Source: Oceaniradius stylonematis (GTDB lineage Bacteria; Pseudomonadota; Alphaproteobacteria; Rhizobiales; Rhizobiaceae). From it: a stretch of 35,073 bases of DNA. Shown in pieces: positions 30,220 through 35,073 of this stretch. Under the pieces are notes generated by a model. It made no database searches, had not been told where the DNA came from, and saw only the letters and a list, made by a program, of their open reading frames with translations. Each line of letters starts with the position of its first letter. Within the stretch, counting starts at the first letter, position 1. The stretch is from contig NZ_QFWV02000001.1 of NCBI RefSeq assembly GCF_003149475.2, positions 158,578 through 193,650 of the forward strand, given 5' to 3'. Both the position numbers and the translations under genes were made by a program.

Positions 30220-30255
30220 CTGCTAGCGCTTGATAGGGTGAGCGTTTCACTCTAT

Positions 30256-30272
30256 TTTGGAATTATTCCAAA
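30256..30272. promoter_or_regulatory. Irr/ICE-like palindrome upstream of nfuA
   Basis: TTTGGAATTATTCCAAA is a perfect dyad with seven-base arms and a three-base centre. It ends 13 bases before the nfuA ATG. The layout matches the iron-control element (ICE) bound by Irr in Hyphomicrobiales, whose consensus is about TTTAGAA-N3-TTCTAAA, with one substitution per arm. It is AT-rich against a GC-rich background. Binding by Irr is inferred; another iron or iron-sulfur regulator is possible. Confidence 0.5.
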
Positions 30273-30285
30273 TTGAGGTGATGCC

Positions 30286-30855
30286 ATGTTCATCCAGACC
30301 GAAACGACGCCGAACCCGGCCACGCTGAAATTCCTGCCCGGCCAGGTCGTCATGGAGATGGGCACCGCCGATTTCCGCGATGCCGGCGAAGCGGGCGCCA
30401 AGTCGCCGCTGGCCGGACGGCTTTTCGATGTCGATGGCGTGACCGGCGTCTTCTTCGGCTATGATTTCGTCACCGTCACCAAGGACGATGCGCATGACTG
30501 GATGCACATGAAGCCGGCCGTTCTTGCCGCGATCATGGAGCACTTCATGGCCGGCGCGCCGGTGATGGCCGAACAGAACGGCGCAGCCGACTTTGGCGAT
30601 GAAGAAGAATTCTTCGAGGCCGGCGACGAGAGCATCGTGGCGACGATCAAGGAATTGATCGAGACGCGCGTGCGACCGGCCGTCGCCCAGGATGGCGGCG
30701 ACATCACCTTCCGCGGCTTTCGCGACGGCGTCGTCTTTTTGCACATGAAGGGCGCCTGCGCCGGATGCCCATCGTCGACGGCGACCCTCAAGCACGGCAT
30801 CCAGAACCTGCTGCGGCACTTCATTCCCGAGGTCGAGCAGGTCGAGGCCGTCTGA
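30286..30855 (+). CDS. NfuA/NifU-like iron-sulfur cluster carrier protein
   Basis: A 189-residue Nfu-type scaffold or carrier that delivers iron-sulfur clusters to apoproteins in the cytoplasm. The Nfu N-terminal domain spans about 1-88 (MFIQTETTPNPATLKFLPG; VFFGYDFVTVTKDD). The C-terminal NifU domain is at about 115-183 and has the cluster-ligating C158-x2-C161 in KGACAGCPSST. GAGGTG lies six bases before ATG 30286. It probably has its own promoter, because 109 bases containing an Irr/ICE-like palindrome precede it. A strong terminator follows. Confidence 0.93.
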   Translation: MFIQTETTPNPATLKFLPGQVVMEMGTADFRDAGEAGAKSPLAGRLFDVDGVTGVFFGYDFVTVTKDDAHDWMHMKPAVLAAIMEHFMAGAPVMAEQNGAADFGDEEEFFEAGDESIVATIKELIETRVRPAVAQDGGDITFRGFRDGVVFLHMKGACAGCPSSTATLKHGIQNLLRHFIPEVEQVEAV

Positions 30856-30874
30856 CCGAAGACCGAACCGGCAA

Positions 30875-30902
30875 AAAAGGCCGGGCGATCGCCCGGCCTT
30901 TT
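30875..30902. terminator. Bidirectional intrinsic terminator
   Basis: A perfect 28-base palindrome. Its GC-rich stem (GGCCGGGC with GCCCGGCC around a GATC centre) is flanked by A4 on the left and T4 on the right, with two more A upstream. It lies 19 bases after the nfuA stop and 26 before the stop of the convergent L,D-transpeptidase gene, so it can end transcription from both sides. Confidence 0.9.
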
Positions 30903-30928
30903 CGCGTTCGACTGTCGGCGATGCGGCG

Positions 30929-31552
30929 TCAGCCCTGGAGGACGACAACCTTCGCGCCGGGCTCGACGCGGTTGTAAAGGTCGACAATGTCCTGGTTCAT
31001 AAGGCGGATGCAGCCCGACGAGACGGCGTTGCCGATCGACCACCATTCCGGCGTGCCGTGCAGACGATAGCCGGTGTCGCGGCCGCCGCGCGTCAGATAA
31101 AGCGCGCGCGCGCCCAGCGGATTGGTCAGGCCAGGCTCCATGCCGCCGCGATATTTTGCCAGTTCCGGCTGGCGCCGGATCATCGCCGCCGGCGGTGTCC
31201 ATGTCGGCCAGCGGCGCTTCCAGCCCACCTTGGCCGTGCCCGACCAGCGGAACCCGTCGCGGCCCACGCCGATGCCGTAGCGCAGCGCCTTGCCGTCTTC
31301 CTGGACAAGATAAAGATGCCGGTTCGGCGTGTCGACGATGATCGAGCCGGGCCGATGCCGCGTCTCGTAATCGACGACCTGGCGGCGGAACTCCTCAGGC
31401 ACTTTCGAAACCGGGATTTTCGGCAGCGTGTATTCGCCGTCCGGCATGCCCGCATAGGCATTGGCGAAATAGTTCGAATTGGTGGCCGAACAGCCGGCAA
31501 GCCCGGTTGCGGCGATCGCGGCGAATCCACCCAGAAAAGCTCGTCTTTGCAT
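30929..31552 (-). CDS. L,D-transpeptidase lipoprotein (ErfK/YbiS family)
   Basis: A 207-residue cell-wall enzyme that forms 3-3 peptidoglycan cross-links or attaches proteins to peptidoglycan. The N-terminus MQRRAFLGGFAAIAATGLAGC has a twin-arginine-like RRAFL and a lipobox LAGC with C21, so it is a probable lipoprotein, possibly Tat-exported. The YkuD domain covers about 70-205, with HGT at 165-167 and the catalytic motif SSGCIRL (C181). The frame extends to 32116. I chose ATG 31552 because it has GAGGGA upstream and yields a proper signal. It converges on nfuA across the terminator and diverges from mmcB across 186 bases. Confidence 0.93.
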   Translation of the reverse strand: MQRRAFLGGFAAIAATGLAGCSATNSNYFANAYAGMPDGEYTLPKIPVSKVPEEFRRQVVDYETRHRPGSIIVDTPNRHLYLVQEDGKALRYGIGVGRDGFRWSGTAKVGWKRRWPTWTPPAAMIRRQPELAKYRGGMEPGLTNPLGARALYLTRGGRDTGYRLHGTPEWWSIGNAVSSGCIRLMNQDIVDLYNRVEPGAKVVVLQG

Positions 31553-31599
31553 GATGTCCCTCAAACCCAACAGCCCCGGGGTTTTTTCGCCCCACATGG

Positions 31600-31614
31600 T
31601 TAATCCAACGTTAC
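31600..31614. promoter_or_regulatory. Possible CtrA-like box
   Basis: TTAA-N7-TTAC differs by one base from the CtrA full site TTAA-N7-TTAA. It lies 48 bases upstream of the L,D-transpeptidase start in the divergent region with mmcB. CtrA often controls envelope and cell-cycle genes in alphaproteobacteria. One such match can arise by chance. Confidence 0.25.
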
Positions 31615-31738
31615 ATGAAGCTTTGAACCGCGTGCAAGGATGGCCCCCCGTAATCTTGCAGGTCTGTGCGCTTTGGCACACAGTGTCACCGACGCACCAC
31701 AGTTGACGCAACGTCATAGTCCGCCGTGACGGGATCAA

Positions 31739-32227
31739 ATGCCGCTTGTTTCCGCCGTATCGATTAATCCGCTGGCCGATGGCCGGCAATCGGCGCGCGC
31801 CCTGACGGTGCGGCGGGGCGTTCAGATCCTGCTGCGGGAAATGGGGTTGGCGACGGTTCCGGAAATGACGCTGGCCAGCGGCCGCCGCGCCGATCTTGTC
31901 GCTCTGGCTCCCGACGGCGGCATCGTCATCGTCGAAATCAAATCCTCGCCCGAGGACATGATGGCCGATGCCAAATGGCCGGGATATCGGGACTATTGCG
32001 ACCGTCTGTTCTTTGCAACGCTGCCCGACGTGCCGCAGCATCTTTTTCCCGACGATTGCGGGTTCATCCGCGCCGACGGGCACGGCGCCGCCATCGTTGC
32101 CGATGCCCCGGAGCACAGGCTTGCGCCGGCGCGGCGCAAGGCGGTCACGCTGCGGTTCGCGCGGTTCGCCGCCGGGCGGTTGCTGGCGGCGGAATGGGCG
32201 TCCGGCGAGCCGCCTTCACAACCGTGA
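31739..32227 (+). CDS. mmcB: MmcB-family DNA repair protein
   Basis: A 162-residue protein. It shows the nuclease-like pattern GRRADLVAL (D52), then a strand with IVIVEIKSS (E66, K68), which fits a PD-(D/E)xK-like fold, and the family block DAKWPGYRDYCDRLFFAT. MmcB was linked to mitomycin C resistance in Caulobacter; catalytic activity is not established to my knowledge. ATG 31739 has only a weak GGGA element upstream. No LexA-type box was recognised in the 186-base upstream region. Its stop codon abuts the convergent regA stop with no gap. Confidence 0.85.
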   Translation: MPLVSAVSINPLADGRQSARALTVRRGVQILLREMGLATVPEMTLASGRRADLVALAPDGGIVIVEIKSSPEDMMADAKWPGYRDYCDRLFFATLPDVPQHLFPDDCGFIRADGHGAAIVADAPEHRLAPARRKAVTLRFARFAAGRLLAAEWASGEPPSQP

Positions 32228-32800
32228 TCAGCGCGGCGCGCGCTTAGCGAGGATGCGCTGCAATGTGCGGCGATGCATGTTGAGCCGGCGCGCCGTCTCC
32301 GAGACATTGCGGTCGCACATCTCATAGACGCGCTGGATATGCTCCCACCGCACCCGGTCGGCCGACATCGGGTTTTCCGGCGGCGGCGGGGTGCCGTCCG
32401 GCGCGACGGTCAGCGCATTGTAGACATCGTCGGCATCGGCGGGCTTGGCCAGATAGTCGATCGCGCCCAATTTGACGGCATTGACGGCGGTCGCGATGTT
32501 GCCATAGCCGGTCAGGACGATCGCGCGGGCCTCGGGCCGCTTGGCGTGCAGCGCCTTGATGACATCGAGACCGTTGCCATCCTCGAGCCGCATGTCGACA
32601 ACCGCATAGGCGGGCGGCGCGGCTTCAACGCGGGCAAGCCCCTCGGCGACCGATTCGGCCATTTCCACGGCAAAGCCCCGGCTTTCCATCGCGCGGCCGA
32701 GCCGGCGCACAAAGGGCGCATCGTCATCGACGAGCAGCAGGCTGGCATCGGGACCCGGTCCCGGCACCACATCGGTGTTGGTGTTTTCCTGTGTCAGCAT
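32228..32800 (-). CDS. regA: Redox response regulator RegA/ActR/PrrA
   Basis: A 190-residue two-domain regulator. The receiver at about 20-128 has D25/D26/D27, phosphoacceptor D69 (VVDMRLEDGNG), T97 and K119. A four-proline linker (PPPP near 138-141) leads to a Fis-type helix-turn-helix at about 150-190 (VSETARRLNMHRRTLQRILAK). This is the near-invariant RegA C-terminus. It regulates respiration, carbon and nitrogen fixation and similar redox-linked genes. AGGTGAG lies just upstream of ATG 32800. It is co-transcribed with regB, 21 bases upstream. In rhizobia the pair is usually called ActR/ActS. Confidence 0.96.
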   Translation of the reverse strand: MLTQENTNTDVVPGPGPDASLLLVDDDAPFVRRLGRAMESRGFAVEMAESVAEGLARVEAAPPAYAVVDMRLEDGNGLDVIKALHAKRPEARAIVLTGYGNIATAVNAVKLGAIDYLAKPADADDVYNALTVAPDGTPPPPENPMSADRVRWEHIQRVYEMCDRNVSETARRLNMHRRTLQRILAKRAPR

Positions 32801-32821
32801 GATCTCACCTTTCTGTCTCCT

Positions 32822-34144
32822 CTACGCGGCCGCCGCCTCAATGGATGAGCGCGGCCAGCTGACCGTCACGGCGGCGCCGGCTTCGGGCCGTCCGCCATTT
32901 GCAAAGCGCAGCGTCGCGCCGTTGCGTTCGAGCAGTGTCTTGGCGATGAAGATGCCAAGGCCCAGGCCGGGGCCGCCCTTGCGGCTGCGTTGAACGTCGC
33001 GGGTTGCACCCAGATCCGGCTCTCCCAGTTTCTCAAGCTGGTCAGCCGGGTATCCGGGTCCGTCGTCGACGATGTCTATGCGCACCTGGCGGTCGGACCA
33101 GCGCAGATCGATGCGCACCGTGTGTCGCGCGAAATCGACGGCGTTCTCGACCAGATTGCCCAGCCCGTAGAGAACGGCCGGATTGCGCCGCATCACCGGT
33201 TCGGGGCTGCCGTCTCCATCGTGTCCGGTGACGATGCGAACGCCGAACTCGCGATGCGGGGCGGCGAGTTCCTCGATCAGTTCGCGAATCGACATAAGGG
33301 AAATGAGGTCCTCGGACGTGTTGAGCGTCGACAGGCGCGACAGAATCTCGCGGCAACGATCGGCCTGCGCGCGCAGCAGCCGCACATCTTCCTTGAGCGG
33401 ATCTTCCTCGGCGGTCGCGCGGTCCATTTCCTTGGAGACAAGGGAAATGGTGGCCAGAGGCGTGCCCAGCTCATGGGCGGCGGCGGCAGCCAGCCCGTCG
33501 AGCGCCGACAGATGATGTTCGCGTTGCAGCACCAGTTCGGTGGCCGACAATGCATCGGCCAGGCTGCGGGCCTCGTCGGCGACGCGGTAGACATAGAAGG
33601 CGGTGAAGGCGACCGACGACAGAACCGCCGCCCACATGCCGGCGACGAAGATGAAGGGAATGTCGAGCGGCACGTCCGCATACCAGGGCAGCGGCAGATG
33701 CGAGAAGACCAGCACGCTGGCCGAGACGAACACCACCAGTCCCAATGCGGCCGTGTACCGCGCCGGCAGCGTCGCCGCCGAGATGATCACCGGCACGATC
33801 AGCAGCACCGAGAACGGGTTTTCCAGCCCGCCGGTGAGGAACAGGAGTGCGGCGAGCTGGCCAATGTCGAAGAAAAGGACGGCGAAGACATGGGCCGGAC
33901 CAAGCCGCATGTTGGCCGGGAAAACCCATGTCAGGACAAGGTTGAGCGCTGCGGAAACGGCGATCAGCGCGAAACAGGCAACGATGGGAAAGTCGAAGCC
34001 CAGCCATGCGGCAACGACGGTGACGGCGACGCTCTGGCCCAGAACCGCAATCCAGCGCGTGTTGGTGAGCGTCGACATGCGCAGACGGCGGCGCTCGAAC
34101 CGCTCGCCTTGCATGACCGGGCTGTCGTCGACCTGTTGATCCAT
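32822..34144 (-). CDS. regB: Redox sensor histidine kinase RegB/ActS/PrrB
   Basis: A 440-residue inner-membrane kinase with about six membrane segments in residues 30-190. The ubiquinone-site motif GGLENPF is at 105-111 (GGxxNPF in RegB). The H-box AAAHELGTPLATI has H224, the redox-active cysteine equivalent is C264 in ADRCREIL, and the ATPase domain follows (NLVENAVDFA, DDGPGYP, GGPGLGLGIFIAK). All known sensing residues of RegB are present. The start at 34144 has no ribosome binding site; see the adjacent dyad. Later ATGs at 34114 and 34078 also lack one. hrpB lies 62 bases upstream on the same strand. Confidence 0.95.
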   Translation of the reverse strand: MDQQVDDSPVMQGERFERRRLRMSTLTNTRWIAVLGQSVAVTVVAAWLGFDFPIVACFALIAVSAALNLVLTWVFPANMRLGPAHVFAVLFFDIGQLAALLFLTGGLENPFSVLLIVPVIISAATLPARYTAALGLVVFVSASVLVFSHLPLPWYADVPLDIPFIFVAGMWAAVLSSVAFTAFYVYRVADEARSLADALSATELVLQREHHLSALDGLAAAAAHELGTPLATISLVSKEMDRATAEEDPLKEDVRLLRAQADRCREILSRLSTLNTSEDLISLMSIRELIEELAAPHREFGVRIVTGHDGDGSPEPVMRRNPAVLYGLGNLVENAVDFARHTVRIDLRWSDRQVRIDIVDDGPGYPADQLEKLGEPDLGATRDVQRSRKGGPGLGLGIFIAKTLLERNGATLRFANGGRPEAGAAVTVSWPRSSIEAAAA

Positions 34145-34163
34145 GGGCGCTTATATGGCGCCC
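34145..34163 (-). promoter_or_regulatory. Dyad with -10-like element abutting the regB start
   Basis: Directly before the regB ATG lies GGGCGC-N7-GCGCCC. Within it, on the minus strand, is TATAAG (34151-34156), five of six to the -10 consensus and only five bases from the ATG. If used, transcription would start at about the A of the ATG, giving a leaderless message. No good -35 was found. The dyad could also be an operator or an mRNA hairpin. Confidence 0.35.
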
Positions 34164-34206
34164 AAAAGCCCGAATTGCCAGAAAATCCGATGCTTCTCGC
34201 ACGCAA

Positions 34207-35073
34207 TCATGATTTGCGTGGTTTGGCCCGTCGGGTCGGCGCGGCATTGGCCGGATCGTCGGGCCAGACATGTTTGGGATAGCGGCCCCGCATCTCGGCA
34301 CGCACCTCGCCCCAACTGCCGGCCCAGAATGCGGGGAGGTCGACGGTACGCTGGATGGGCCGCCCCGCGGGCGAGAGGAGTTCGACGACCAGCGGAACCG
34401 CGCCATCCAGAAGCGCAGGATGCCGGGTCAGCCCGAAAAGTTCCTGGACGCGGATCGCCAGTGCCGGCGCCGAACCATCGGGCGGATAGCGCAGCGCGAG
34501 GCGCGAGCCGGTGGGCGCGGTGAAGTGAGACGGTGCGAGCCGGTCGAGGTCTGCGGCGCGGACGGAACCGGCGCGCATCAGAAGCGCATCGATCAGCGGT
34601 ACGCCGGACAAATCCGTGCGACCCGCCAGGAACGGTGCCAGCCAGTCATCGAGCGTTGCGATGAGCGCATCATCCCCCATGTCCGGCCAGGGGTCACCGG
34701 CGCGCGCATGCAGCCAGGCCAGCCGGTCGCGCACCGAACGCGCCTTTTCGGTCCACGGCAGAAGCGGCAGGTCGTAAACGCGCACCGCGTCTGTGAGCGC
34801 CTTTGCCGCCGCATCGCCGGCCTCGACCGGGCGTGGCGCCGAAGACAGCGTTATCGCACCCAGACGCCGGACCTGTCGGGCGGATAGCCGGCCCGATCCG
34901 GCATCGAACGCCATCTCGACCCGGTCGGCGATCCGGTCCTCCAGCCGGTCCTCGATGTCGGCAAGCGATATGGCCGCCCCGGCCAGAAGCCGCGTCTGTG
35001 CCGCCGCACCGGTCGCATCGGCGGCGACGACGAACTCCTCGCGGGCCAGCGGATCGGTCTCTTCGACCACAAC
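34207..35073 (-). CDS. hrpB: ATP-dependent helicase HrpB, C-terminal part (cut by window edge)
   Basis: The open frame continues past the right edge, giving 288 C-terminal residues. The sequence matches the C-terminal region of HrpB, a DEAH-box helicase of about 820 residues. Seen are [33 protein letters not shown] and, near the end, [55 protein letters not shown], the classic HrpB_C ending. The helicase core with Walker motifs lies outside the window, so activity cannot be judged. It ends 62 bases upstream of regB on the same strand. Confidence 0.92.
   Translation of the reverse strand, partial: [288 protein letters not shown]

Overview
The window is a GC-rich, densely coded stretch of chromosome. 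It fits an alphaproteobacterium of the Hyphomicrobiales (Rhizobiales). Three things point there: the order lptC-lptA-lptB-rpoN-hpf-ptsN, the block mutS-glnD-murJ-trpS-uspA-nfuA next to a large malic enzyme, and an adjacent RegB/RegA (ActS/ActR) pair beside mmcB and hrpB. The protein sequences read as rhizobial-type. I cannot name a genus. I saw no prophage, insertion sequence, CRISPR array, rRNA or tRNA. No gene-free stretch exceeds about 200 bases; the longest are 2940-3136, 10032-10212 and 31553-31738, described below.

Layout. (1) 1-5102: a carbohydrate ABC importer. A binding protein, a MalF-type permease and an MmcQ/YjbR protein lie on the minus strand. A divergent IclR regulator and a UgpC/MalK-type ATPase lie on the plus strand. 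The control region between them carries nested inverted repeats. (2) 5122-10031, minus strand: lptC-lptA-lptB (lipopolysaccharide transport), rpoN (sigma-54), hpf (ribosome hibernation) and ptsN (EIIA-Ntr). (3) 10213-16319, plus strand: sppA peptidase, ihfB, a LapA-domain membrane protein, an ornithine-cyclodeaminase family enzyme, two RNA methyltransferases, lspA, and an AcuI/YhdH-type reductase. Several neighbours overlap by four bases. (4) 16465-18963: a hybrid histidine kinase with no sensor domain and an OlsB-like acyltransferase. (5) 18964-21261, minus strand: maeB, meeting the acyltransferase stop codon to stop codon. (6) 21380-30855, plus strand: mutS, glnD, murJ, trpS, uspA and nfuA, closed by a near-ideal bidirectional terminator. 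(7) 30929-35073: an L,D-transpeptidase lipoprotein (minus), mmcB (plus), then regA, regB and the 3' part of hrpB (minus).

How the genes work together. GlnD, RpoN and PtsN are three layers of nitrogen and phosphotransferase regulation. LptABC, LspA, MurJ, SppA and the L,D-transpeptidase serve the cell envelope. MutS and MmcB serve DNA repair. RegB/RegA and NfuA link redox and iron-sulfur status to gene expression and protein maturation.

Most of the window is ordinary core genome and I found no convincing new multi-gene system. The items most worth a second look are small regulatory structures: the IclR operator region, a tandem duplication of the lptC ribosome binding site and start codon that creates a nine-codon leader frame, a possible leaderless regB start inside a dyad, and an Irr/ICE-like palindrome at nfuA. 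The sensorless kinase with a degenerate second receiver, and the YjbR gene coupled to the sugar permease, are also worth checking.
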